This document shows positions 32,606 to 44,333 of a stretch of 64,000 nucleotides of DNA, piece by piece. The notes under the pieces were generated by a model. That model was given only the letters and a program-made list of their open reading frames with translations. It was not told the origin of the DNA and made no database searches. A program made the translations under genes and the position numbers. The DNA comes from Periplaneta americana (taxonomy: Eukaryota; Arthropoda; Insecta; Blattodea; Blattidae), in NCBI RefSeq assembly GCF_040183065.1, contig NC_091120.1, positions 170,436,488 through 170,500,487 on the forward strand, in the 5' to 3' direction. Position 1 is the first letter of the stretch, and each line of letters starts with the position of its first letter.

Positions 32606-33920
32606 AGTTAAGTAATTAATTAGTTAGTCTAAAACAAGGAGAAAGCATTGGTGTATTGTTAAGAAGAGAGGAAAAAGTTTAGATTGTACTTTCTCTATTG
32701 CTGTTAATGAATAAGGAATTCACAACGTTTCGAAGATTGGCTCAATTTTCGTCTTCAGGCAAAGAAGTGGAGTGAGAAGGGTATCCTACTTGTGAGAGTC
32801 GCTACAAACGCTAAATCTGCTTGACTGATCCTGTTATTTAATTACGTACTTAGCTAGCTAGTAATTTAGCTAGGTAGTTAGGTAGCTAAGTAGTTATTTT
32901 GTTAATTAGTTATTTCACTATCCAGCTAACTAGTTAGTTACATAGCTAAGTAATTAGCTAGCTAGTTAATTATGTAGATAATTATTTAGTCTGTCAGGTA
33001 GTTAGCTGCTAGTTGGTTGCCTCACTAGAGTACTCTTTGGATTTTAGACTAAATGTCTTTTTTGTATAGGTATAAACTAAAACAAGTTAAAAATCTCCAG
33101 GTTTTATATAAAATATGAACATTTAGAAAGGGTTTTATAGTGCCTTAAATTTCCACTTTTCCCTTTGTAACTGTTTTAAGGTTTTATAGCCTAAACATCC
33201 CTATTTCTATTCTTTTAATTTCTGTTTTTAATTTTTTTCGTGTAGCAATGAAAGAGAAGGTTTTGAATCTCATGAGGTGGCTTCGATTTAAAGACATTGT
33301 AATAGTTTGGTAGAAGGAATGAGAAATTCCTGGAGAGCGACTGGTTTTGTTGAACACTTGAGAAGACAGTAGAAATGTAATGAAAGGAGAGAATGTACTT
33401 TTCCCTAAAGAAATAAGCATGGCAAATTGTTGCCAGAATTCATTTTTCATCCATTACTTCGGTATCATTGAAACGATATTTCTCCACATAAAAAAGACTC
33501 TGTCTTAGGAAAGCAAAGTTTCGCAACAGAAAATTTAGAGAAATCCTTGTTATCTGCAGTATTGAAATACCAATTGTGAATAATGTGTTAATTGTACGTT
33601 TATTATTCGGTAAATTAGTGATTGATTGTAATATTAACACTTAACTTATTTATCAGCAGCCATAGAACAATGAGGCCCATGAATTTATTAACAATTACGT
33701 ATTTATAGTTTAAAATATAATAAAGTTTTTAACCATAATAATTTTTTACTGTCTTTGTCACTGTATACCGTAATGCTAAATACTCACTAAATACACTGCT
33801 CCGTCTGTTTAGCAGAATGCGTTTGAGTCTAAAGAAAGCAGAAAAACAGTACAACGTAATCTGTTGTTGCGACTAGAATCCAAGCCCCCAGCATATCGGT
33901 AAGGCTCATCTCACGAACAC
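32606..33920. other. Degenerate TAGC/TAGT repeats, then unremarkable DNA
   Basis: 32600-33020 is rich in tagctagttag-like words. At about 32724 the phrase aacgtttcgaagattggctc recalls a motif seen near Penelope-like element ends, but nothing else supports that. 33020-33920 shows no recognisable gene. Minus-strand frames at 33184-33450 and 33440-33640 match no family I know. Confidence 0.4.
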
Positions 33921-33924
33921 ATTC

Positions 33925-34012
33925 TCGTCTGAGTGTTTCTGACAAAGTAAATATTATTCAACGCCTTAAAAACAGCGCAAATATTAACGATATTGCTGGA
34001 GAGCTTAAGGTG
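33925..34012 (+). pseudogene. CENP-B/pogo-type HTH fragment
   Basis: The frame reads SRLSVSDKVNIIQRLKNSAN followed by INDIAGELKV, matching the spacing of the N-terminal CENP-B/psq-like HTH of pogo/Tigger transposases (DKV-x-II-x-RL...I-x-DIA-x-E). It is cut by the (TTTA)n array at 34013. No start codon or upstream partner. Confidence 0.45.
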
Positions 34013-34166
<154 letters not shown>

Positions 34167-34380
34167 TAGGGCTATTTTATAGATAGATATATTAACCTAT
34201 ATGAAATAAAAAAAATAATTTGTATTAACGTTATATTAGACTAGTGGCTCGTCGCAGCATTAGCTGCATATTTTGGTGATTATATCACTGTGTTGGAACT
34301 GATAATCATTTAATTGATTATAGCAAAGTAAATGAAACTATAATTATACCATAGCCATATCTTCAATATGAAGTACTGCT

Positions 34381-35899
34381 TCATCTCAATACTTCTTCAA
34401 AAACGATGTTCTTGGTGAAATATACTTCAACACCTGGAAATTGACCTTGCTGTGAAGTAGGCATAATCTTAATTTTCACATCACTTGCGCCTTGTATTCT
34501 ACTGAATGCCACATATAACTGCCCATGGCTGAAAACGCACCGAGACAAATAAATTCCAATTTTGTCTAAAGTCTGGCCTTGTGCTTTGTTGATGGTCATT
34601 GCGAAAGCAAGACGTAATGGAAACTGACGCCTTTTAAATTTAAAAGGCAAATTATTGTCAGTGGACAACAAATCAATACGTGGTAAATAGGTTACTTGTC
34701 CTTTGGATGCACCAGTAATCACTTCTAGTTTTAAAAGATTATTATACATCTCTCTAACAATCATTCGGACACCATTTACCAAACGAAAGCCCATATCCAT
34801 ATTTCGGATAAGGATTACAACTGCTCCAACCTTCAGCTTTAATGTATGCGGAGGCATCCCAGATGGTGTGATGGAGTGCAAATATTCTATTGGTATGATA
34901 TTTATTAAATTGTCATCATGGTCATCGGGCAGTACCATATCAATACTGTTATATTCTCCTGTATATCCGTCAATTAGTTCCAATGCTTCTTCATTAATGA
35001 TTGTACAGTCATCATTGAATGGACAGACAATAGCTCTGTTGCAGTAAGATGCAATATTGTTATCAATAGAATTACCAAAAACATGAGTTATCAGTGAATA
35101 ATTAGTTATAAATTCATCAGGAATTCATATTAGGATATCTCCTATGTCACTTTTGATCTCATTATTTCCCAATTGTAAAAGCCACACTCCAAAATTTTTT
35201 TCTGAGGATTTTGCTCTCATATTTGACTTCAAATGTAGTATTTTAATTTTTTACCAAGCTTGAGCAGCCTGAATACATGACTCAATTACTTTAATCTTTC
35301 CTCCTTTAGATATCACAGGCAAAACTTGTCGAAAATCTCCACCAAACACCACAGTCTTACCGCCCATCTCTTTTCCACATCTCATTATGTCCTTTAGCAG
35401 GCGATCAATGCAATTTACTGCCAATGCAGGAATCATCTATGCTTCATCTATAATAACTATGTATCTGTCCTTGAATTTTAAAACAATAAGGACCTATCCC
35501 AGGAATATGACTACGATTAGCAGAAAACGAAGCAAATGACATGGCACTATTATACTTTCTTATGTTGTTCATAAAATGATTATCATTTATCATCAAATCT
35601 TTAAGAGTATCATTAATATGAGGTTGTGGGAAATAAACCAAACCATTATGACTGCAAGAATTGAAAAGCCCGTTCACCATTTCATTTTGGAAGTGTCTTC
35701 CTTGACAGTGTCCACAAATTTCATTTAAAGAGCCAACACTGAAAATTTCAATTAATCTTTCATCATGAATAGTATTTCATGCTAACGGATCTACATTTCT
35801 ATTACAGATATTGTTCACTGCATCGCGATTACAAGCCCTGGCTGCAGCAGCGCAGCGATGTCCACCGCCTCGCCTTCTTGGGCGTCCTCTTAGACTCAT
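34381..35899 (-). pseudogene. Helitron Rep-N/PIF1 helicase, internally deleted
   Basis: A likely start at 35899 gives MSLRGRPRRRGGGHRCAAAA, then NVDPLA and a stop, then a piece with MSFASFSANRSHIPGIGPYC and FKIQGQIH, the Helitron-like N domain. At about 35463 the sequence jumps to IVIIDEA followed by a stop and MIPALAVNCIDRLL: helicase motif II (Walker B). Motif III-like GGDFRQVLPV follows, and after a further break the C-terminal frame (34381-34983) has [20 protein letters not shown] and [11 protein letters not shown], helicase motifs V-VI. The HUH nuclease and Walker A are missing. A full protein would be well over 1,000 residues. Confidence 0.88.
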
Positions 35900-37171
35900 T
35901 TTGATATCACTTAAAAAAGGATAAACTCACTTTTTACGTAGTTCACTTTATCCAATACACTTACGAAATTTAAATTCAACTGGAATAAGTTTAACTCATT
36001 TCGATATTACTTAAAAAAAGATGAAATCACTTTTTACATAAATAATTCACTTCATTTAAGAAATTACAATTAAACTGAAACACATGTTCAACTCATTTCG
36101 ATATTACTTTTAAAAATACGAAACACTTTTATATAAATAATTTACTTCAATTAAGCACGAATCAACTTAAACAAATGTTTAACTAAATCAAAACACGCGC
36201 TGTTTGAAACATGATCGCTTCATTTTTTGGTCGATGGTCAGGACTTGCTTTAACAAATGAAAACGCTACTGCGCCGAGCATTTCCAATCTCGAAAGTTCA
36301 TGTTACTGGAGCAGATCGCTAGAAGGCTCTGACGCATAACTTTGAATTAGCTTTTGATTTTAAAATTATTTTCAACAATGAATTAACTTATTTAAAAAAA
36401 CTATATTATATTTTCCAAAAAACCTAGGATTAATCCTTTATAGTGATATAAGGAGATAAAATCTCATACCTACTTATTTTACGTTTTGGTAGTGACTTGG
36501 ATTTTTGTATGAAATAGCATAACGATTGTTGGTAAGGATATTATCTGACAACGTTTGGAGTATATTAAGTACCAGTGAATGCCGGACATCGTTTTGGCCA
36601 CGTAAAACGTTAGCTTAATTATGTCGAATAAATGACGTACAATTTTATTGTCCATAAGCTCGTAATGATTGCACTACTACCTAGGAAAATTAGGTACTCA
36701 CACATAATAGCCTACATATCTACACCACACCGCAATTAAATATCTGAAAAAGACTCACACCACTTAAATAGCTCATTTTTAATAACAATATAAACAATAG
36801 GATACATCGCAAAGAACAGAACACCAGTAGGGGAAGTTATCCCCACCCTCGCTGTTCTGCAGCTCGCTGGCCACACGGCAGCTCTCTCTGTCTACTTACA
36901 TAACCTCAAAAGGTTTTGTCTATCAATAATAACGCTATACTTCAGAATACCACGTATGTATTTATGTACAAAGACTGTGCAAATTAAAAATAATTAAAAC
37001 ACATGTTTTTATTGATGGCACAAGGGTAGAAAAAAATAAATAAGTACAAAAAAATGTTCCCTGAACCAAAAATAAATCATTCAACAAAGCAAAAACAACA
37101 TGTACTTACGCGGTATTCTGGAGTCGTTCCAATAATAGGATTAATGTGTATCATTAGGGACAAATAAACCA

Positions 37172-37380
37172 TGAGACCACCTCTGTGGTGTAAGAGGTCA
37201 GCATGCTGGTTTCTTACGCGGAGGGCCCGGGTCCGATTCCTGGTTGAGGTTTCTTCAGTTTTTCCTCAAATGCAAATGCCAGGAAATTCGGGCCACAACA
37301 TCCCTGAATATCACCGGAATTATATTCATAACAAATCAGTAATACGTATACAGTCGCCATCTAGTTCACAAGAATAGAAC
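37172..37380 (+). mobile_element. SINE-F (tRNA-derived) inside the Helitron
   Basis: tRNA-like head: ctctgtggtgtaagaggtc as A box and gggtccgattcctgg as B box, followed by cctcaaatgcaaatgccagg. The surrounding DNA is the Helitron family. Its duplication is not clear (aataaacca / aatagaacca is possible). Confidence 0.65.
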
Positions 37381-38116
37381 CAGTCTCAATAATAGTACAC
37401 AGGCCTTCGGATTTCACACAAGATAACTCGCGGTATGATTTTAAAGCGAGTATAAATAACAGCGAGAAAAAAACCATGATATTAACTATACAATATTTAA
37501 AAAAAAGTTCTTGATTATTCTCTGACATCAATGAAAATCAAAGACGTTGTAGGTACATATCGAAAATCGACCTATTGACACTGTGATGTCAAAGAATCTG
37601 TTGGAAATCTTGGAGGCATGGCCTCCTTGATAATGTTTATTTTATTGCTTTGTTCGAATATGAGAAGCTATTAGTTCTCAAAACTGACAACAGATGGTTT
37701 TTGGAAAATAGGAAAATTATGTAGGAAAATTGACATTTCACTGAAAACTACTACTTTTCCGAAAAATTTTCGGTTCCAAGCTTCAAAATGAGGGGCCATT
37801 TATTAAAATCCGTTTAGCCGTTTTCCCGTAATTTCCATTACCAGTTCAAATTATATATATAGATTCACTTTTCGTAATGCATTAACAACTCTTAAATACC
37901 CATTCTCGTATGATAGAATTTTTACTGTCCATTATATTCCTCGACTTTCATGCTCTACCTAAACATGATGCTTGCCGATTGCAGGGGACTTGCTCCGCGT
38001 GTTAGGCCTATATCTAAGTAGGTAAACATTAGCTTTCTGCTATATCGACGGAGCAGTGCAATTGTAGGCTTATTCGTATAGTTATTGGAGTTTTGAGTGG
38101 ATACAAACATATTTTA

Positions 38117-38254
38117 GGTGCATAAAATCATATTTTTAGCTGCCTGAAATTGTATTTTCAGGTGCCTGAAACCATGTTCTTAGTGTCTATTTTTGGTAAT
38201 TTTATAACAAATGTTTGGTGCCTGAAAGTTGCTTTTTAAGGGCCTGAAAATTCG
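38117..38254. repeat. Five degenerate ~22-bp units ending in TTTTNAG
   Basis: Units such as gtgcctgaaaccatgttctt+ag and ctgcctgaaattgtattttc+ag follow one another, with one 33-bp irregular spacer. They lie about 100 bp upstream of the GPCR exon. Confidence 0.7.
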
Positions 38255-38329
38255 AGGTCTACGCTGTTACATTAAGAGTATGCACTCTATTACATTGCGT
38301 TCTTTTTAGATAATTCTTTAATTGATTTG

Positions 38330-38347
38330 CATGTGGTTTTATTTCAG
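38330..38347 (+). promoter_or_regulatory. Splice acceptor before the GPCR exon
   Basis: tgtggttttatttcag directly precedes ATG at 38348. The tract is pyrimidine-rich with CAG at the boundary, so an upstream 5' UTR exon is likely. Confidence 0.6.
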
Positions 38348-40489
38348 ATGTATACCCAAGTAATTCTGCTTGTCCTCATCGACCAGTATGTTTGCATAAC
38401 GTGCGTGGAAAGCAACAGAGCAGCGACTACCGAATCACAGACTTCCAGTGAAAAGCTTCTGGCTTTGGATTCTGATGTTCATTTAGATACAACTTCGGAA
38501 TTCTCTACCGTCACTGCAAAAGCTGAACTTGATGTGAGTGGTCCTGGTTCTGAAGCCTCTAATAACAGAATTTATAGTATAAATAACAGTGATACCAACA
38601 TTCGTGACAATAACAAGCAACTGACTTACGAAACAACAGCATACGATGAGCCTTCGAACTTCAAAAGCAGCAAGAATGTAACAACATATCCCTACAATTT
38701 TAGTGTTGCTTCTAGATTTTCGAATACTGTCGATTTAAAATACAGACTCTTCAAACATCACGACGAAAGCTACGTCTTTGTTGAGCCTGTAGACTGTTGC
38801 GATTACAATGACATTGAAGAAGACGACGAACCGGAAGATGTTGAATTGTGCAAACCCTCAACAACTCTGAAGAATCCGGACGATGCTTTCAGTGAATATG
38901 AATCCATTGACATTGAAAGAGCATTAATGGATTTGGGTTCAGAGGAAGAAAAACTTTATTATCTCCATAATCTCATGATAAATCAATCAAAAGAAACAGC
39001 TTGCACTTTGAAGCTCAGTGCAGGAAGAAGAGCCCTAAATACATCTAGGGAATATACAGAAAAACGACAGCAATTTCTCATTAGAACAGAAAGTGTAATC
39101 AAACTTCTACAGAAACACAATATGACAGCAGAAGATACGTTTTTTAAAATTGAATTTTTTGAGAAAGAATTGTATCAGAAAAATTTGAACTTCACGCGAA
39201 ATGTTACAGACTTGCTGGAGACATTGTGTACGATGCTTCAGGAATTTGAGGAAAGTAATTACAAAACACTGGAAGCAAATGAACATATTAAACAATATGA
39301 CGCTGTATCTGATACCACTGTACTCGCAGATCTTGTTGCAGAGCTGATAAATCTAACAAAAACCCAAGGATATTCTCTACTGAGGGCCGAATATTTTCTT
39401 GACATGCTGAATACAAACACAAATTTGAAAAATCTGTTCTATACTCAAAATATTTTAAAGTTCATGGACTTAAAGTCAAGAGAATCTAAATTAAACTATT
39501 TAACGAACAGAACTGACAGCTACATTTATCTTCTGGAGGAACTTAAGGCTGTTTCAAAACTCTATGAGAAAGTTGAGATCACTACGTTAGGAATTATCTG
39601 CGTTATCGGCATCTTTGCTAACGGGACATTTATCTTTATTTTTGTGAGATACAAAGAAATTAGAACGTCCAACTACCTCATTCTTCTGAACTTAGCAATC
39701 TCGGATATGTTGTCGCTTTTTATCAACATTCCGGTGTTCTACAGCGCCAATGGACACATAGATGATACAGTGTGTAAGATTTACCAGTTGATTAGGACAC
39801 TGTTTGTTGGCGTAAGTGTGTATTGTGTCGTGGTAGTTAGTTTTCAAAGGTTTGTAGCCCTATCACTGGTTTCAAAGAAAACTGCGCAGACATCTATATG
39901 GCCATTGTTGTCAGTATGGGTTATAGGCTTCATTATCGCCATTCCTCGTGCTTTCATCTCTGGCACGAAGAAAGATGGACTGTGCTACACTGTAAAGCAC
40001 AACGATCCCGTCTACCAACTTACGATCACTCTGTTTGATGTGCTTGGGCTTTGCATCATTCCTGTGTTCTTCATGACGATCTTCACAGGATTTACAGTGG
40101 ATGAAGCGAAATGCAGATACAAGATAATCTCACATGATACTGTAAAAGAAGAGCAACACGAGAAGAACGTGGCAGTGTCTTCTAACATCCTCATTGGTCT
40201 GATCGTTGTTTTCGGACTCACCTACGCACCCTTTTACTTGTTTCGTTTTGTTTACGTTTGGAGTGGAATGAAAATAGATACGTTATTGTATGTGTTCGTA
40301 TTTGTCGGAGTGTACTGCCTTAGCATAATAAACTCTTGTGTGAACCCTTTTATTTTGTGTATTGTGAGTGAAAAATGTAGACATTGTATAAAGACTGCTT
40401 TCGTGTGTCATAGAAGAGACGCTTTGAAAGACGACAGTAACCTGCGAGTACAAGGAGGTTCAGTAACGACCATTGAGTCTACATTTTAG
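38348..40489 (+). CDS. Long-ectodomain class A GPCR (bombesin/CCHamide-receptor-like)
   Basis: A 713-residue plasma-membrane receptor in one exon. The start ATG at 38348 follows a splice acceptor; an in-frame TTG seven codons upstream lies in the presumed intron. A hydrophobic N-terminus (about residues 3-18) looks like a signal peptide. The ectodomain of about 410 residues has some ten N-glycosylation sequons, an acidic Cys-containing patch near 150-168 and a helical, Glu/Lys-rich section near 185-405. Seven membrane segments lie near 411-434, 441-464, 476-501, 518-540, 557-583, 612-636 and 645-671. Seen: N1.50, D2.50 (LAISD), the Cys pair at 476 and 546, W4.50, P5.50. Altered: DRY is FQR (499-501), CWxP is TYAP, NPxxY is NPFIL. 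The NSCVNPF segment and GVSVY in TM3 suggest the bombesin/CCHamide branch. This is inference; the ligand is unknown. Intact, no stops. Confidence 0.93.
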   Translation: MYTQVILLVLIDQYVCITCVESNRAATTESQTSSEKLLALDSDVHLDTTSEFSTVTAKAELDVSGPGSEASNNRIYSINNSDTNIRDNNKQLTYETTAYDEPSNFKSSKNVTTYPYNFSVASRFSNTVDLKYRLFKHHDESYVFVEPVDCCDYNDIEEDDEPEDVELCKPSTTLKNPDDAFSEYESIDIERALMDLGSEEEKLYYLHNLMINQSKETACTLKLSAGRRALNTSREYTEKRQQFLIRTESVIKLLQKHNMTAEDTFFKIEFFEKELYQKNLNFTRNVTDLLETLCTMLQEFEESNYKTLEANEHIKQYDAVSDTTVLADLVAELINLTKTQGYSLLRAEYFLDMLNTNTNLKNLFYTQNILKFMDLKSRESKLNYLTNRTDSYIYLLEELKAVSKLYEKVEITTLGIICVIGIFANGTFIFIFVRYKEIRTSNYLILLNLAISDMLSLFINIPVFYSANGHIDDTVCKIYQLIRTLFVGVSVYCVVVVSFQRFVALSLVSKKTAQTSIWPLLSVWVIGFIIAIPRAFISGTKKDGLCYTVKHNDPVYQLTITLFDVLGLCIIPVFFMTIFTGFTVDEAKCRYKIISHDTVKEEQHEKNVAVSSNILIGLIVVFGLTYAPFYLFRFVYVWSGMKIDTLLYVFVFVGVYCLSIINSCVNPFILCIVSEKCRHCIKTAFVCHRRDALKDDSNLRVQGGSVTTIESTF

Positions 40490-40500
40490 TGCTCATCTGC

Positions 40501-40506
40501 AATAAA
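40501..40506 (+). terminator. Poly(A) signal AATAAA after the GPCR
   Basis: AATAAA lies 11 bases after the TAG stop. A very short 3' UTR would result if it is used. Downstream use of a later site is possible. Confidence 0.5.
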
Positions 40507-40689
40507 CTTTTAAGCGAGTGGTACTAGGACAGTGCTTGTTGAGGGCCAGAATGACACAAGAGTACCTCTGCATAGAAAACTTTAGCGCTCTGATACAAGA
40601 TACTTACCGTTATTTTCTGTGTAATTTTGGTCCCGGATTTTTGTACTTTAATTAAGATATTTGTTCATTTACATAACAAGTGTACATAT

Positions 40690-41390
40690 TTGTAAAATGT
40701 CCAAATCTATCTGCCTGCCTGTCTCTCTGTCCATGTCTGTCTGTCTCTCTCTCACTGACTGCCTACCTCTTTGTCTATATATGTATCTGTCTGTCTCTAT
40801 ATCTATCTGTTCGTATCTATATCTGTCCTACTCATATCATATACTTGTATCTATGTCTGCCTATTCGTATCTATGCTTACCTATTCGTATCTACTGTATA
40901 TCTACCTATTCATATCTATGCTTACTACTCGTATCTATGCTTACCTATTCGTATCTACTGTATGTTTACCTATTCATATTTATGCTTACCTACTCGTATC
41001 TATGCTTAGGGTCTACCTACACGTAGCTATGCTTATCTACTCGTATATATGCTTATCTACTTGTATCTAAGCTTATCTACTCGTATCTATGTTTATCTAC
41101 TCTCATCTATGCTCACCTACATGTACCTATGCCTATCTACTCGCATCTATGACTGTCTACGCGTATCTATGTCTACCAACTCGTATCTACCTACTCGTAT
41201 TTATATCTATCTACGCGTATCTATGCCAACCTACTCGTATTTATGCTTACCTACAAGTATCTATATATCTACTCATCTATGTGTATCTACGCGTATTATG
41301 TACACTTAGTAGTCTCTGTATATACCTGCTCTTCTCTACGTCTATCTATTCATATTTATCCTTACTTACTCGTGTTTATGCTTAAATATT
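40690..41390. repeat. Minisatellite of tatctatgcttacctactcg units
   Basis: Opens with ctgtctg-type repeats, then units of about 20-24 bp such as cttacctattcgtatctatg with single-base variants. Confidence 0.92.
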
Positions 41391-41477
41391 CTCGTGCAGG
41401 ATTTGTAATAATGTTTCGCTTGAACACAACTGTAGTAAGTAAATGTTCTTCGTTCTAAATTATATCGATTTCGCACC

Positions 41478-41580
41478 ATCTGCTTTATCTACCATAAATT
41501 CCATCAGGACCTGACCGGGATGGAACCCTGGCCACCTGGATGGAAGACCAGTGCGCTAGCACTTGAGCCACAGACATTCC
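41478..41580 (-). mobile_element. SINE-G (tRNA-derived), partial
   Basis: Minus-strand head: A box tggctcaagtgctagcgc, B box agggttccatcccgg. Body only about 50 bp (aatttatggtagataaagca). The 5' end abuts the CT-rich array. Confidence 0.7.
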
Positions 41581-42150
41581 TCCTTGCCTTTTCCCTTATT
41601 CTCCTTTTATTTCCCTTGTTATCCTTGTCCTCCTCTTATTGTCTTTTTCTCCCCCTTCTTCTCCTATTATTCGCCTTGTTTTCCTAATATTTACCTTTGT
41701 TTTACTTGTCTTCTCTTTGTTCTCATTGTCTTCCCCATGTTCTCCTCGATTTCCCCTTGTTCTCCTTGTATTTCCCTCGTTATCCTTGTCTTTCTCTTGT
41801 TCTCCTTTTCTTCCCCTTGTTATCATTGTCTTCCCTTTTCTCCTTTTATTTACCTTGTTCTCCTATTAATCCCCTTTGTTTGTCTTGTCCTCTCTTTGTT
41901 TTCATTGTCCTCCCCATGTTCTCCTCGATTTCCCCTTGTTCTCCTTTTATTCGTCCCTGTATTCCTTGTCTTCCCTTTATGTTCATTGTCTTTTCTTTGT
42001 TATCATTGTCTTCCCCTTGTTCTCCTTGTCTTCTTGTTCTTTTTGTTTTCCTCTTTGTCTCCTTCTGTTCGCCTTGTTCTCCTTGTATTTTTTTTGTTCT
42101 CCTGTATTTCCGTTATTCTTATTGTTTCATTTCTCGTACTACCCACGTTT
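41581..42150. repeat. Pyrimidine-rich minisatellite (ccttgttctccttgtcttcc)
   Basis: Units near 15 bp, cccttgttctcctt with tttatt and ttgtc variants. All frames through it are artefacts. Confidence 0.93.
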
Positions 42151-42750
42151 GTTATACGTAAAGATATGCAACATAGTAAAACAAAGCACGCAGAATTTTT
42201 TTTTTTTTATCTTTCGATATTTTCATTCCATAGTATTAACATTACTCAGTATAAATAAAATTTCATGAATGCTTAATCCGCTATCAAAATAGTTGCACTA
42301 TTGTTATTAACAATAAGAAAATGGTATAGTGATATCTTTGATTTAATATCTCTTATGATAAGAATTTTCAGGGCTGAGATTCTGTGGTCTACCACAGCCC
42401 CTCAGCCTGGAAAATCCTTGTTCCTTTAACGCCGGCTATGAAAGCCTGCATGCTCTTATGACATGGTTACTACGAAGTACGAACCTCGAAATATCATGTT
42501 CTCTGCTTCCGTTAATATTTATCTTGCATATTTTACTTATTGATTTTCTGTCTATATGTGGTGAATAGGGAACGGAATTTGGAGTAGTAAAAGCTAGTAT
42601 TGATATCTATACACCATTTGTTTACAACCCTTTATACCAAGTCCTCCCTTCCGCAGATCTCTGCACGTCAACAAGAGGTGAACGGGACAGTTGTCGCATA
42701 AGAACTTCAACATGCAGGTTTGCAGTTCAGAGTAGTGAAGTGCAGGTACA
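42150..42750. other. Sparse; one ~50-bp palindrome
   Basis: 42364-42413 can fold: attttcagggctgag ... ctcagcctggaaaat with the ctgtggtctaccacag core. The rest shows nothing. Confidence 0.5.
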
Positions 42751-43450
42751 ATGCCGAAAGTGAAACCAACTAACAATACAAAACTGAAAGACTATATTTG
42801 TAAAAGCTCTAGATCGAGTATCAAAATTCAGGAAACAATTCCCTAAATTGTCGCTTCCTCCATGTCCAGTTCTTAAGAGATGGGGATCATGGTTAGAATC
42901 TTGCAATTGTTACGCACATCACCTCCAATCTGTGAAAAAAGTGGTCCAGTCTTTCAATGCCGATGACGAGGCTGCGATTCAAATACGCCAGGAACTGCTA
43001 AATGATAGAACAATCTAAAAAGAAGTCATGGATATGAAGTCAATTTTTTTATATTTACCGGATGCCATTATTCGGTTAGAAAAGTCAGGAGTATAACTAG
43101 TTGAACAAATAAATATTATGAGGACTATTGTAAATAAACTGAGTGTAGTAGAAGGTAAAGTAGGAAAACGTGTTGTTGAAAAAATGAACAGAGTTTTGAT
43201 TAAAAATGATAGGTACAATATTGTTAGTCGGATTTCAGATGTACTAACAAAGACGTGTCCCAATGACGTCATTCAACATGTGAATTTAATTGACGTATCT
43301 TGTTTCAAGTACTCTCCAATTGTCTCTACAGTTGTAGAGCGAAGTTTTTCCATGTTAAAAAATTTCGTTGCTTGCAAGAGAGCAAAGTTGTATTTTGAAA
43401 ATTTGAAAATGATATTTACAATTTATTATAACAAGGCACAGCAGGAATAA
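42751..43450 (+). pseudogene. hAT-type transposase remnant (CGGBP1-like N-terminus)
   Basis: A start at 42751 gives MPKVKPTNNTKLKDYICKS. After a frame change, FRKQFPKLSLPPCPVLKRWG, then KKVVQSFNADDEAAIQIRQE, a stop near 43016, and further transposase-like helical sequence. From 43118 a 110-codon open frame ends with YSPIVSTVVERSFSMLKNFV, the ERSFS block of the hAT C-terminal dimerisation domain, and stops at 43450. The BED-finger and catalytic centre are largely lost. A related remnant is at 59025-59510. Confidence 0.8.
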
Positions 43451-44330
43451 TTGTTTCATCAACGAAACAACATTAATTGAAAATGTCATTTCGTTTGGTT
43501 CTACATTTTGTTCAGCATTTAATGATACTGTGTTAGGCTATATAGTAAATATTGTATATTCCATATATTGTAAATACTGTAGTATACGCTGTATATATAT
43601 AATCATATTTCATGATATTGTAAATAAAGGTTTTAATTTAACACGCTCCTGACAGAGAAACACACATATTCAGAGGCGAGTTCCATACAGAAGACAACTG
43701 TCTATCAGCCATCAATGTTTCCACTGACACGCGAGGACGCAGAGATTGATATTTAATTATGTATATTTGTAATGTTGTTTATTGGAGTCTTGTGCGTGTA
43801 AGTTTGTATGAAGTGGACTGTACTCGTCCATGCAGCTCGCTTGACAGTCACTGAGCTACGAATATCTATACTACGTTTCACCATTCGTTATAATACTCCA
43901 AATCCCTTTCCCAGGTGATGAAATTAATACAGGAACATCATTTTATTTTTACTAACATTTTTAATATTAACCTGTCTATACCTTTAGAGAACCGGAAACA
44001 CCGCTTGCTCCCCCCTCCAAGACTGGAGTTCGATGATACTGGCGTAAAACACAAATCACTCTACTAGGTATAGGAAGGAAGAAAAGTAGTTCATCCATTT
44101 ACGTAAACTAGGAAATATCGCGATTTTGAGTTTGATAATTTTCATTAGGTTTTTCTTTAATCAAAGTACTGTACTGTATTAAGAATAAGTGTTTTTACTC
44201 ACGAAGTGAGTTATCCATGCGAACGTATACATTATGCGGTGTATATTATACTGTCTACAGCACATTAGCGTACAATATAGAGAAAGAAGTTAAATTGAAA
44301 AATAATCATAATATTATGAATATTTAAACA
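43451..44330. other. No recognisable feature
   Basis: Unique-looking DNA. A short G+C-richer run (43640-43740) has no visible domain. Confidence 0.45.
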
Positions 44331-44333
44331 CAA

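Larger units (their letters stand above)
34230..37868 (-). mobile_element. Internally deleted Helitron/Helentron-like element, 3.6 kb
   Basis: The minus strand runs from tatatatataattt-type DNA at 37868 to a hairpin-bearing end (GCAGCattaGCTGC, then actag) at 34230. It carries a minus-strand coding region with pieces of the Helitron Rep-adjacent domain and a PIF1-type helicase. Its ends are shared with 22133-23390 and 62098-64000. SINE-F at 37172-37380 interrupts its non-coding 5' part. Confidence 0.83.

Noticed and set aside
32700..32800. Penelope-like element end
   Set aside because: Only one suggestive phrase (aacgtttcgaagattgg); no RT, no GIY-YIG frame and no terminal structure.
38327..38347. 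Upstream start for the GPCR (TTG at 38327)
   Set aside because: It lies in the pyrimidine tract of a splice acceptor. The ATG at 38348 begins a good signal peptide.
41563..42258. 231-codon hydrophobic frame that could pass for a membrane protein
   Set aside because: Pyrimidine-rich minisatellite; open in several frames.
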